DNA from: Acanthamoeba sp. SK_2022b
Taxonomy: Eukaryota > Discosea > Longamoebia > Acanthamoebidae
Reading direction: 5' to 3'
NCBI GenBank assembly: GCA_027943245.1
Contig: JANDJZ010001019.1
Coordinates: 1-21,021, forward strand
Length of the DNA: 21,021 nucleotides
The notes beneath the pieces are model-generated. The model searched no databases, was not told the DNA's origin, and worked only from the letters and a program-made list of their open reading frames with translations. Shown here piece by piece: positions 1 to 7,551 of this stretch; positions within the stretch are counted from its first letter, which is position 1; each line of letters starts with the position of its first letter. Position numbers and translations under genes: made by a program.

Positions 1-410
1 TGCTGGACATAGACCACTTCAAGCAGGTGAACGACGGCTACGGCCACGCGGTGGGCGACATCGTGCTCAAGGAACTGCTGGCCTCGGTGGCGCAGGAGAT
101 GCGCAGGGAAGACATGGTGGGCCGGCTGGGCGGCGAGGAATTCGCCGTGCTGCTGTCCGACACCAATGCGGAGGTGGGCCTGCGGCGCGCCGAAAGCCTG
201 CGCGAAGCCATTGCCGGGCAGGCCATCGATGCGGGCAAGGCCGGAGACCTGCACATCACCATCAGCCTGGGCGTGTACGAGCTGCAGCGCAGCGATGCCT
301 CGGCCCAGGGCTGCCTGGAGCGTGCCGACGCAGCGCTGTACTACTCCAAGCGCAATGGCCGCAACCAGTCCACGCTGTGGAGCGAGCGGCTGCCAGCCAT
401 CGCGCGGTGA
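1..410 (+). CDS. Diguanylate cyclase, GGDEF domain (3' end only)
   Basis: This is the C-terminal end of a GGDEF-domain protein that would make cyclic di-GMP from two GTP. The reading frame enters at the left edge, so the N-terminal sensory part and the true start are outside the window. Visible are the DIDHFKQVND segment (metal and substrate binding), then GGEEF, the active-site signature in its functional E variant. Five residues before GGEEF stands RRED, which fits the RxxD inhibitory I-site, so product feedback is likely. The following ISLGVYEL strand is also typical. The frame ends at TGA 408-410. Nothing downstream looks co-transcribed. The domain call is secure; the input signal cannot be judged. 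Confidence 0.93.
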   Translation, partial: LDIDHFKQVNDGYGHAVGDIVLKELLASVAQEMRREDMVGRLGGEEFAVLLSDTNAEVGLRRAESLREAIAGQAIDAGKAGDLHITISLGVYELQRSDASAQGCLERADAALYYSKRNGRNQSTLWSERLPAIAR

Positions 411-634
411 TCCGGGCCGCTTCGGCGCAACGGCCTAGGAATTCATCCCGGTCAACTGCCGATTTTCAGAATGGTCCAATGGCCTGATGGCGCCGGAATC
501 CCGAAAATCCAGGGTTCATGCTGCCGCGTGGCCCTGTCGTCGGTCCGTCTGCCCGAGTCCCCGGGGCGCGATCGACTTCCCCGCACAGCCCCTCACAAAA
601 ACAGGCCGCGCGCTGCGCGCCGGGCGAGGAATGT

Positions 635-1660
635 ATGACATACAACCGGTGGTCCACGATGCATGTCGCCCCCCTGGGGCGAGCGCAATTCTGGAGCGAT
701 GCCAGCCGTGAGGCGCAGATGCCGCACACGCCCCTGGTGGCGCGGCCCGAGCGCTTCGAGGCCGTGCTCACATCGCGTGGCGTGGGCGCGGTGGTGTTCA
801 ACCGCATCCAGATGGCGGCGGGCCACGGCATGCAGCGCCTGCAGGCGGGTTGCCAGCGCGCGAGCCCGGCCAGCCTGCTGTGCCTGCTCTACCTCAAGGG
901 CCGCGCCCGGGTGTCTGCGCTCGATGTGCCGGGCGCGGCGGTTGCGGGCGGCGAGTCGCATGCGCAGCCCGGCCAACTGTTCCTGTTGGACGAGCGGTGC
1001 GGCTACCGCATCTGGCAGGATGAAGCCGTGGACCTGCTCGTGCTGGCCGTGCCGCTGGCGCTGATCGATTCGTGCGCAGGCATGGCTTCGCAACTGCTGG
1101 CGCGCAGCCTGCCTGACTGCGCGTCGTTGCAGCTGCTCGTCCAGCAGATGCAACTGATCCATGCATGGCAGGCGCCCCTGCCCGAGGGCGAGTCCGCGCA
1201 GCTGTCCGATCTGGTCATCAACACCTTGAAGACCGTGCTGCAGGCCGGGGCCGAAAGGGCTGCAGCCCGGCCTGACGCGCCCATGCACGTGCTGTTGTGC
1301 CGGGTGCGCCAATTGATCGCCCGCCAATATCCGGACCCGGCGCTGGGGCCGGAGCGCGTGGCATCGAGGCTGGGACTTTCCGTGCGCTCGCTGCAATCGC
1401 GGCTGTCGCGCGAAGGCACCAGCCTCAGCGCCGAACTCATGGACTATCGACTGGAGCGCGCCCATGCGCTGCTGCGCGCAGCGAAGCCGGGAACGCTGGG
1501 CGTCACGGAAATCTCGCAGCGCTGCGGCTTCAACTCGCTCGCGCATTTTTCCCGGCGCTTCAGGGCACGCTACGGCAGCACGCCGCTGGAGCTGCTGCGT
1601 GAGCCGGGGGCGGAGGGCATGGGGTCGTCCATCTGGCACGGGGACGGGGCGGGCACCTAG
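635..1660 (+). CDS. AraC-family transcriptional regulator
   Basis: This 341-residue protein is a probable DNA-binding regulator. The last third holds the AraC/XylS double helix-turn-helix: the first helix pair lies around ERVASRLGLSVRSLQSRLSREG, and the second ends in the signature CGFNSLAHFSRRFRARYGSTP. The N-terminal two thirds resemble the AraC-binding-like sensor domain (RAQFWSDAS at the start, then beta-rich sequence). I chose ATG 635 because GCGAGGA lies just upstream. The frame is open back to 518, but that extension is low-complexity and has no good ribosome site. The stop overlaps the stop of the convergent ureohydrolase gene, both lying in CTAG 1657-1660. The ligand is unknown. Control of the neighbouring guanidino locus is possible but not shown. 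Confidence 0.88.
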   Translation: MTYNRWSTMHVAPLGRAQFWSDASREAQMPHTPLVARPERFEAVLTSRGVGAVVFNRIQMAAGHGMQRLQAGCQRASPASLLCLLYLKGRARVSALDVPGAAVAGGESHAQPGQLFLLDERCGYRIWQDEAVDLLVLAVPLALIDSCAGMASQLLARSLPDCASLQLLVQQMQLIHAWQAPLPEGESAQLSDLVINTLKTVLQAGAERAAARPDAPMHVLLCRVRQLIARQYPDPALGPERVASRLGLSVRSLQSRLSREGTSLSAELMDYRLERAHALLRAAKPGTLGVTEISQRCGFNSLAHFSRRFRARYGSTPLELLREPGAEGMGSSIWHGDGAGT

Positions 1661-2727
1661 ACAGGGCTTGCGGCGCCTCGGTCGGCGTGGCGTGCGCAGA
1701 TCAGGCTGAGGATTTCGAACAGCATCTGCGCGCCCGCATGGGCGGTGTTGGTGGTGGCGTCGTAGGCGGGCGAGACCTCGACCACGTCACCGCCCACGAT
1801 GTGGATGCCGGCCAGGCCGCGCACCATGGCCTGGGCTTCGCGCACCGTCAGGCCTCCCACCTCGGGCGTGCCCGTGCCGGGCGCAAAGGCCGGGTCCAGG
1901 CAGTCGACGTCGAAGGAGACGTAGACGGGCGCATCGCCCACCACCTCGCGTGCGCGGGCAATGACGCCGTCCACGCCCAGCGCGGGAAGGTCCTCTGCGT
2001 GGATCACCGTCATGCCCGACTCATAGGAGAACTCCCAGAGATATTCGGCCGCACCGCGTATGCCGATCTGTATGGTCCGCGTGGGGTCGAGCACGCCATC
2101 CAGCACGGCCTGGCGAAAGGGGCCGCCGTGGTGGAAGCGGCTGCCGTCGAAGGGGCCGCCAGTATCGCAGTGGGCATCGAAGTGGACCAGGGCCAGTGGC
2201 CGGTCGCGGCCCAGCGCGCGCAGTATGGGCAGGGTGATGGAGTGGTCTCCGCCCGCAGACAGCGGAATCACGCCGGCCGCATGGATCTTCGCGAAGGCCG
2301 ACTCTATGTCGCGGTGCGACTGCTCCAGGCTGTAGCGGCTGGACAGCGGCACGTCGCCGATGTCCGCCACGCGCAGCTCGCGCGTGGGCGCGGATCTGAG
2401 TACATGGTTGTAGGGGCCCACGCGCTCTATCGCGCGCAGCGCCCTGGGCCCGAAGCGGCAGCCGCTGCGGTTGCTGATGCCCAGGTCCATGGGCACGCCG
2501 ATCAGCGCGGCCTGCAGTTCGCCGAAGTCCGGGCGGCTCCAGTCCATGGGGTGCATGGGGGCATCCAGCAGCGTGGGAATGCCTGCGTAGGGTGCGCTGC
2601 GCGTGCCGCTGGCGTCGATGATGTGGGCGGCCACGGTGCGGAAATGCGGATCGTGGATGACGGACTCGTTGTCTCCGCCGAAGCGCGCACGCAGCGCGGC
2701 CAGCCTGTCTGCAGTAAAGAGGGTCAT
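1657..2727 (-). CDS. Ureohydrolase: agmatinase / guanidino-acid hydrolase
   Basis: This 356-residue enzyme of the arginase/agmatinase superfamily hydrolyses a guanidino group to release urea. All binuclear manganese ligands are visible: H162 in AGGDHS, D184/H186/D188 in DAHCD, and D273/D275 in SFDVDCLDP. The SNRSGCRFGPRALR segment and the HGGPFR loop near residue 200 are typical of the agmatinase branch. The protein has roughly 40 more N-terminal residues than 305-320-residue agmatinases and guanidinobutyrases. ATG 2727 has AAGGGA upstream and lies 14 bases after the symporter stop, so the two are co-transcribed. A symporter plus a divergent LysR gene resembles the Pseudomonas gbu/gpu loci, so a guanidino acid such as 4-guanidinobutyrate or 3-guanidinopropionate is a likelier substrate than agmatine. 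That is inference. No nickel-chaperone genes are nearby, which weakens a guanidine-hydrolase reading. Confidence 0.9.
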   Translation of the reverse strand: MTLFTADRLAALRARFGGDNESVIHDPHFRTVAAHIIDASGTRSAPYAGIPTLLDAPMHPMDWSRPDFGELQAALIGVPMDLGISNRSGCRFGPRALRAIERVGPYNHVLRSAPTRELRVADIGDVPLSSRYSLEQSHRDIESAFAKIHAAGVIPLSAGGDHSITLPILRALGRDRPLALVHFDAHCDTGGPFDGSRFHHGGPFRQAVLDGVLDPTRTIQIGIRGAAEYLWEFSYESGMTVIHAEDLPALGVDGVIARAREVVGDAPVYVSFDVDCLDPAFAPGTGTPEVGGLTVREAQAMVRGLAGIHIVGGDVVEVSPAYDATTNTAHAGAQMLFEILSLICARHADRGAASPV

Positions 2728-2741
2728 GGGTGTCCCTTGGT

Positions 2742-4130
2742 TCAGGATTGGATGCCCGACAGGGAGCGCTGCTGCGAGCGCTGCGCCAGGCTGATGAGGA
2801 TGAAACTGGCCGTGCTCATGGCCAGGCTGGCGTAGATCGGCGTGTTGGCGGCCAATCCGTCGCGGACCATGAAGACCACTGCCGTGGCGCAGCCCAGCAG
2901 CATGCTGGCAATGGCGCCCGCCGTGGTGGCCCGGCGCCAGTAGATGGCGCCGATCAGCGGCACCAGCATGCCGCCCACGAGCAGGTTGTAGGCGGTGGTC
3001 AGGGCATTGAGCACGTCGTCCACCACCAGGGCGATGCCCAGCACGGCAAGGCCCACCAGCAGCGTCAGCAGCCGGTGCCAGCGCACATCGGCCAGAGGCT
3101 TGCCTTGCCGCAGCAGGGGCACGAGGTCTTCGGCCAGCACGGTGGAGCCCGCCAGCATGGCCGCGCTGGCGGTGGACATCATGGCGGCCAGCGCGGCAGC
3201 GATCACCAGGCCGCGGACGCCGTCCGGCAGGCTGGCCTGCACGATGGCGGCAAAGGCGTTGTTGGGATTGTCCAGTTCCGGCAGCAGCACCCGCGCCGCC
3301 ATGCCCACCAGGGCGCCGACCAGCCCGTAGACCACGCAGTACAGGCCGGCGAGGCTGCCCGCCACGGCGGCCACGCGTTCGCTGCGGGCCGTGAACACGC
3401 GCTGCCACACGTCCTGGCCGATCATGATTCCGAAGAAATAGATCACGAAGTAGGTGGCGATGGTGTCCCAGCCGATGTATGTGACATCGAAGCTGGACGC
3501 AGGCAGCCGTGCAACCAGCTGGTCCCAGCCGCCCACGCGGTACAGGCAGATGGGCAGCAGGATCAGCATCAGGCCCGCGGTCTTGATCACGAACTGAACG
3601 ATGTCCGTCAGCGTCAGCGACCACATGCCGCCCACGGCCGAGTAGATGACCACGACGCCACCGCCCACCAGGATGGAGATCCACAGAGGCAGGTCGAACA
3701 GCACCTGCATCACGGTGCCGATGGCGATCACCGACGTGGCCGCCAGCATCAGCGCATAGGCCAGCATCACCAGTGCGCTGGCCTGCTGGGTGCGGGCGCT
3801 GTAGCGCCGCTCCAGCACCTGGGTCACGGTGCAGATGCGCAGCCTGAGCAGGGGCTTGGCCAGGAACAGGTTCAGCACCAGCAGGCCCGCACCCAGAGCC
3901 GCGCACAGCCACAAGCCCGAGATGCCGTACACGTAGCCCAGGCGTACCGTGCCCACCGTGCTGGCCCCGCCGATCACCGTGGCAGCCATGGTGCCCATGT
4001 ACAGGCCCGGCCCGAGGTTGCGGCCCGCCACGAGAAAATCCTCCTGCGTCTTCGCGCGGCGCATGCCGTACCAGCCCAGCAGCAGCATGGCTGCCGCGTA
4101 GATCACTACCACCGAGATATCAAGCACCAT
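2742..4130 (-). CDS. Sodium:solute symporter (SSS family)
   Basis: This 462-residue inner-membrane protein has about 13 hydrophobic segments, as in the SSS/SLC5 family. It should import a solute with Na+. Family marks include the first-helix region leading to EDFLVAGRNLG, the GGASTVG segment, GQDVWQRVFTAR, and MMSTASAAM, which fits the sodium-site helix. The frame stays open upstream to 4370, but that extension lacks family sequence and would cover the regulatory region. I chose ATG 4130, preceded by GGGGAGAGA. It is the first gene of a two-gene transcription unit with the ureohydrolase, and the obvious inference is that it imports that enzyme's substrate. The substrate cannot be read from sequence. 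Confidence 0.92.
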   Translation of the reverse strand: MVLDISVVVIYAAAMLLLGWYGMRRAKTQEDFLVAGRNLGPGLYMGTMAATVIGGASTVGTVRLGYVYGISGLWLCAALGAGLLVLNLFLAKPLLRLRICTVTQVLERRYSARTQQASALVMLAYALMLAATSVIAIGTVMQVLFDLPLWISILVGGGVVVIYSAVGGMWSLTLTDIVQFVIKTAGLMLILLPICLYRVGGWDQLVARLPASSFDVTYIGWDTIATYFVIYFFGIMIGQDVWQRVFTARSERVAAVAGSLAGLYCVVYGLVGALVGMAARVLLPELDNPNNAFAAIVQASLPDGVRGLVIAAALAAMMSTASAAMLAGSTVLAEDLVPLLRQGKPLADVRWHRLLTLLVGLAVLGIALVVDDVLNALTTAYNLLVGGMLVPLIGAIYWRRATTAGAIASMLLGCATAVVFMVRDGLAANTPIYASLAMSTASFILISLAQRSQQRSLSGIQS

Positions 4131-4186
4131 GGTCTCTCTCCCCTTTTGTTCCGACCCCGTGTGCAGGGTCCTTCTGAAACAGCGGT

Positions 4187-4202
4187 ATTCACGCAAGTGA
4201 AT
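4187..4202. promoter_or_regulatory. Candidate LysR box 1 (palindrome)
   Basis: ATTCACGCAAGTGAAT is a perfect inverted repeat: 6-base arms around GCAA. It contains T-N11-A (T4188 to A4200), the geometry of LysR-type operator sites. It lies in the divergent symporter/LysR intergenic region, centred about 64 bases upstream of the symporter ATG. It shares the form TTC-N8-GAA with the palindrome at 4240-4257. Confidence 0.5.
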
Positions 4203-4239
4203 GTCACGGACCGCCCCTCTTGTTCTGCGCTGGCAGCGT

Positions 4240-4257
4240 GCTTCGGTGAACCGAAGC
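4240..4257. promoter_or_regulatory. Candidate LysR box 2 (palindrome)
   Basis: GCTTCGGTGAACCGAAGC is a perfect 18-base palindrome with 8-base arms around GA. It contains T-N11-A (T4242 to A4254) and the core TTC-N8-GAA seen also in 4187-4202. The two centres are 54 bases apart, close to five helical turns. It lies nearly midway between the two divergent start codons, where a LysR regulator commonly controls both itself and its target. No T-run follows on either strand, so a terminator is unlikely. Confidence 0.55.
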
Positions 4258-4322
4258 GCGCCGCAACAGCCGTGAATGCTAGACAGCAGCCGGGCTTGCA
4301 TCCATTTCAAGTTCCATCTACA

Positions 4323-4341
4323 AACATCGATGAACATCGAT
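4323..4341. repeat. Phased direct repeat / palindrome before the LysR start
   Basis: AACATCGAT occurs twice with a 10-base period (4323-4331 and 4333-4341). The same bases form the perfect inverted repeat ATCGATG-AA-CATCGAT at 4326-4341. It ends 20 bases before the LysR ATG. It could be an operator or leader structure for the regulator gene. It does not share the TTC-N8-GAA form of the other two palindromes. Confidence 0.4.
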
Positions 4342-4361
4342 CTTTGCTGAGTGAAAATCCC

Positions 4362-5255
4362 ATGCTCCATACCGTTTCAGATCTCGACCTGCGGCTGCTG
4401 CGCGTTTTTCTGGCCATCGTCGACGCGGGCGGTGTATCGGCTGCGCAGGCCATTCTTGGCGTGGGGCAGTCCACGCTCAGCAGCCAGCTGTCCACGCTGG
4501 AGACACGCCTGGGGTTCAGCCTGTGCGAGCGCGGGCGCGGCGGCTTTCGCCTGACGGCCAAGGGCCGGCGCTTCGTCGACCTGGCCCGCGCTGCGCTGCA
4601 GGGCCTGGAAGGATTCAGCGCGCAGGCGCGCAACATGCACAGGCAACTGGTCGGCAGCCTGGCCATCGGCCTGATCGGCAATGCACCCACGGAATACAAC
4701 GCGTTGATGGGGCGGGCCATACAGCGCTTTCGCCAGCGCGACGAGGCCGTGCGCCTGTCTGTGCTGGTGCGCGGGCCGCGCGAGCTGGAGGAAATGCTGC
4801 TGCGCGATGAGCTGCAGGTCGCCGTGGGCTATTTCCTGCACCGCGCCCCGGCGCTGGAATACACGCGGCTGTTCAGCGAAAGGCAGGTGGCCTATTGCAG
4901 CGCCAGCCATCCCTTTGCCGCGCGCGCGGGCCGCATCGGCGCGCAGGAGGCGGGCGAAGCCGACTGGACCTGGCGCACCTATCCACTGCCGCAGGCGCCG
5001 CTGACGGGGCGCCCGCGCCATGTCACCTCGGAGGCGGACAACATGGAGGCGGCCGCCATCCTCATCCTGTCAGGCGCCCACCTGGGCTACCTGCCCGAGC
5101 ACTACGCGGCGCCCTATGTGGCTGCCGGCCTGCTGCACGCGCTGGACGAATCCCTCTTCAGCTATGACGTGGACATCACCATGGTGGCCAGGAAGCGCGC
5201 ACGCCAGGACGACATCACGGCCGCCTTCACGGACGACATGCGTGCCGTGCTGTAG
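4362..5255 (+). CDS. LysR-type transcriptional regulator
   Basis: This 297-residue protein has the LysR layout. An N-terminal winged helix-turn-helix spans about residues 8-67 (DLRLLRVFLAIVDAGG, then STLSSQLSTLETRLG and RLTAKG). A periplasmic-binding-protein-like effector domain follows. ATG 4362 is the only start that places the helix-turn-helix at the usual distance from the N terminus. The open frame continues far upstream only because it lies opposite the symporter and ureohydrolase genes. No strong ribosome site is seen before the start. It is divergent from the symporter-ureohydrolase unit, which it probably regulates together with its own gene. The effector is unknown; a guanidino compound is the natural guess. 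Its stop lies 21 bases from the stop of the convergent permease gene. Confidence 0.92.
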   Translation: MLHTVSDLDLRLLRVFLAIVDAGGVSAAQAILGVGQSTLSSQLSTLETRLGFSLCERGRGGFRLTAKGRRFVDLARAALQGLEGFSAQARNMHRQLVGSLAIGLIGNAPTEYNALMGRAIQRFRQRDEAVRLSVLVRGPRELEEMLLRDELQVAVGYFLHRAPALEYTRLFSERQVAYCSASHPFAARAGRIGAQEAGEADWTWRTYPLPQAPLTGRPRHVTSEADNMEAAAILILSGAHLGYLPEHYAAPYVAAGLLHALDESLFSYDVDITMVARKRARQDDITAAFTDDMRAVL

Positions 5256-5276
5256 GGGCGCCGCGGCACAGCGGCA

Positions 5277-6185
5277 TCAGAACTGCAGCAGGCTCAGCGC
5301 AAACGGCAGGCTGAGCACGCCCAGCAGCGTGGACAGCGTGACCAGCCCCGCCACATACGAGCCGTTGTAGCCCATGCGCGCGGCCAGCACATAGCACGAC
5401 GATGCGGTGGGCAGAGCCGAGAAGGCCATGAGGATCAGCGCCTGCGCACCGCTGAGGCCAAATGCCCGCACCATGGCATAGGCGATCAGCGGCTGCACCA
5501 GATGCCGCACGGCCAGCAGGCACACGGCCAGCAGCTTGCCGGCGGCCAGCGCGCCGAACTGCATGCCGGCGCCGGCCGACATCAGGCCCAGCGCGATGGA
5601 GGCTGCGCCTATGCGGGAGACTGACGGCTCGATCAGCGCGGGCAGCTTCAGCCCCAGCGCGCTGAACACCAGGCCCGACAGCGTGCCCACGATCAGCGGA
5701 TTGCGCACCAGTTGCCCCAGGAAATGCTGGTTGCTGCCGCGCGCCATGGGCCAGACGGCCGCGATATTGCACAGCGGCACGCTCACGCCGATCAGCACCG
5801 AGATGAACAGCAGGCCCTCAGGCCCCGCCAGCCGGCTGGCCAGCGCCAGGCCGATGAAGGAGTTGAAGCGAAACGCCACCTGCACGGCGCCGGCATGCTC
5901 GCGTGTGTCGATCCGGCCGCGCAGGCCCGGCCACCAGGGCAGGCTGTAGGCCAGGCCGATGCCGACCAGGGCCGCACACACGCCAGCGGCCAGCAAGTGG
6001 GAGGTGGCACCCCAGTCCACCGGGCTCTTGACGATGGAGTGGAACAGCAGCACCGGGAACAGCAGGTAGTACACCAGCGCCTCCACCGCCTGCCATACCG
6101 TGCGATTGAGCTGTGTGAAGCGGCACAGCACGTAGCCAAGCACGATGAGCGAAAAATCGGGGAAGAGCAGCACGGCGTAGTTCAC
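5277..6185 (-). CDS. AEC-family auxin-efflux-like permease
   Basis: This is a 302-residue integral membrane protein with about ten hydrophobic segments, in two halves, as in the AEC family (PF03547: auxin efflux carriers, malate and malonate permeases). Marks include the N-terminal LLFPDFSLIVLGY, FRFNSFIGLALA, and the C-terminal half with LPTASSCYVLAARMG. I chose GTG 6185 (VNYAVLLFPDF) because it fits the family N terminus and length. The frame is open to 6365 but the added sequence has no membrane character. No clear Shine-Dalgarno sequence precedes the GTG, so the start is moderately sure. It probably exports or exchanges a small organic acid; the substrate is unknown. It diverges from a Bug binding-protein gene and is convergent with the LysR gene. 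Confidence 0.87.
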   Translation of the reverse strand: MNYAVLLFPDFSLIVLGYVLCRFTQLNRTVWQAVEALVYYLLFPVLLFHSIVKSPVDWGATSHLLAAGVCAALVGIGLAYSLPWWPGLRGRIDTREHAGAVQVAFRFNSFIGLALASRLAGPEGLLFISVLIGVSVPLCNIAAVWPMARGSNQHFLGQLVRNPLIVGTLSGLVFSALGLKLPALIEPSVSRIGAASIALGLMSAGAGMQFGALAAGKLLAVCLLAVRHLVQPLIAYAMVRAFGLSGAQALILMAFSALPTASSCYVLAARMGYNGSYVAGLVTLSTLLGVLSLPFALSLLQF

Positions 6186-6512
6186 GGGGGCTGAGCATAA
6201 GCGCAACCCCGCAGTCGCCGCGTCTCCCGAGAAACCATGGCGCGAGGCTAGGGGTAAACACCGGGAAATCAGTGCTGCGACAAACTGTGACAACCGGGCC
6301 CCGGGCCTTAGCATCGCTGGGGTCCACACAGCCGATCCGAAAGCGCAGGTCCTGACGACCGTCAAGCGCGCAGCGGGCTCCAGGCCCCAACATGGCTGTT
6401 CCGTGGCAGCGTTTGCGAGCCTTCATTTCGCAGACCATCCATCCGCAGGCACGGCCTTGCGGATGTCCATGAAAACCTCTTCGTCAACACGACCCCCAAA
6501 AGGAGATCCTGT
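6186..6512. other. Intergenic region between the permease and Bug genes
   Basis: This 327-base stretch separates divergent permease and Bug genes and must hold both promoters. I see no convincing -35/-10 pair. It contains a GC-rich self-complementary patch (GGGCCCCGGGCC near 6297) and the hairpin listed at 6440-6465. The Bug gene's strong ribosome site, AAGGAGAT at 6500-6507, is at the right end. No gene longer than about 26 codons fits. Confidence 0.6.
6440..6465. repeat. Inverted repeat upstream of the first Bug gene
   Basis: CATCCGCA at 6440-6447 is mirrored by TGCGGATG at 6458-6465, an 8-base perfect inverted repeat with a 10-base loop, 47 bases before the Bug ATG. It could be an operator or a leader hairpin. 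There is no T-run, so it is not a standard terminator. Confidence 0.35.
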
Positions 6513-7475
6513 ATGAATCGTCGCAGCTGGATGGGACTGACCCTGGTCCTCGCAAGCACCGGAGCCCTGGCCCAGGCCTACCCCACCAAGCCGATCAAGC
6601 TGGTGGTGCCCTTCGCCCCCGGTGGCACGACCGACATCATCGCCCGCGTGATCGCCGAACCCCTGACCAAGGAACTGGGCCAGCCCGTGGTGGTGGACAA
6701 CCGCGGCGGCGGCGGTGGCGTCATCGGCGCCATGGAAACCGCGCGCTCGCAGCCCGATGGCTACAGCCTGGGCATCGCCACGGTCTCGACCACGGCGACC
6801 AACCCCGCGATCAACCCCAAGATCTCCTACAACACGCTGACGGACTTCACGCCCATCATCAACGTGGCGGCCACGCCCAACGTGATCGCGGTGAACCCCA
6901 AGTTCCCCGCCAAGGACTACAAGAGCTTCGAGGCCGAACTCAAGAAGTCCCAGGGCAAGTACTCCTATGCGTCCTCGGGCACGGGCGGCATCCAGCACAT
7001 GCTGATGGAGCTGTACAAGAGCCTGACCAACACCTTCGTCACCCACATCCCCTACCGCGGCGCGGGCCCTGCGCTCAACGACGTGGTGGCGGGCCAGGTG
7101 CCCATGGTGCTGGACAACCTGCCCTCGGCCCTGCCCTTCATCAAGGACAACCGCCTGGTGCCCATCGTGGTGGCCGCGCCCCAGCGCCTGGCCGTGCTGC
7201 CCAATGTGCCCACCTTCAAGGAAGTGGGCCTGGAGCCGGTGAACCGCATGGCCTACTACGGCATCCTGGGCCCCAAGAACATGCCCAAGGACGTGGTGGA
7301 CAAGATCAACGCCGCCGTGCGCAAGGTGCTGCAGGACCCGGCCGTGCGCAAGCGCATCGAGGACACGGGCTCCCTGGTCATCGGCAACTCGCCTGAAGAG
7401 TTCGCCAAGCAGATCAAGGAAGAGTACGAGACCTACAAGAAGGTGGTTGCCCAGCAAAAACTCACGCTGGAGTAA
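6513..7475 (+). CDS. Bug-family (TctC) periplasmic binding protein
   Basis: This 320-residue protein belongs to the Bug/TctC family of extracytoplasmic solute receptors, which bind carboxylates and other small metabolites. Residues 1-22 look like a signal peptide ending ALAQA. The mature start [16 protein letters not shown] is the family signature, followed by [25 protein letters not shown] and [12 protein letters not shown] 6513 has an excellent AAGGAGAT ribosome site 5 bases upstream. No TctA/TctB membrane subunits lie nearby, as is usual for Bug genes in this group, so it is an orphan receptor. A strong terminator follows, so it is probably monocistronic. The ligand cannot be assigned. Confidence 0.95.
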   Translation: MNRRSWMGLTLVLASTGALAQAYPTKPIKLVVPFAPGGTTDIIARVIAEPLTKELGQPVVVDNRGGGGGVIGAMETARSQPDGYSLGIATVSTTATNPAINPKISYNTLTDFTPIINVAATPNVIAVNPKFPAKDYKSFEAELKKSQGKYSYASSGTGGIQHMLMELYKSLTNTFVTHIPYRGAGPALNDVVAGQVPMVLDNLPSALPFIKDNRLVPIVVAAPQRLAVLPNVPTFKEVGLEPVNRMAYYGILGPKNMPKDVVDKINAAVRKVLQDPAVRKRIEDTGSLVIGNSPEEFAKQIKEEYETYKKVVAQQKLTLE

Positions 7476-7502
7476 GCACCGCCCTGAGCGGTTGGATCAG
7501 AG

Positions 7503-7533
7503 CCCGAGGTTCCTTGCGGACCTCGGGTTTTTT
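7503..7533 (+). terminator. Rho-independent terminator after the first Bug gene
   Basis: CCCGAGGT (7503-7510) pairs with ACCTCGGG (7520-7527), and six T residues follow at 7528-7533. It lies 27 bases after the Bug stop and ends 18 bases before xerD, so xerD needs its own promoter or read-through. Confidence 0.93.
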
Positions 7534-7551
7534 CGTTGTAGGCTTGATGGG

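Noticed and set aside
466..831. A minus-strand 121-codon frame over the AraC upstream region
   Set aside because: It has no recognisable sequence, overlaps the 5' end of the AraC gene, and has no ribosome site.
2728..3912. Upstream continuation of the ureohydrolase frame into the symporter gene
   Set aside because: The symporter is encoded there in another frame of the same strand. The ureohydrolase has a proper ATG and ribosome site at 2727.
4240..4257. The 18-base palindrome as a transcription terminator
   Set aside because: It lies between divergent promoters, not after a gene, and has no T-run on either side.
2730..4361. Long N-terminal extension of the LysR frame
   Set aside because: It runs opposite the symporter and ureohydrolase with a His/Gln-rich shadow sequence. 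The helix-turn-helix needs the start at 4362.
6392..6472. A 26-codon plus-strand frame in the permease/Bug gap ([11 protein letters not shown]...)
   Set aside because: No ribosome site is present and it overlaps the inverted repeat; nothing supports translation.
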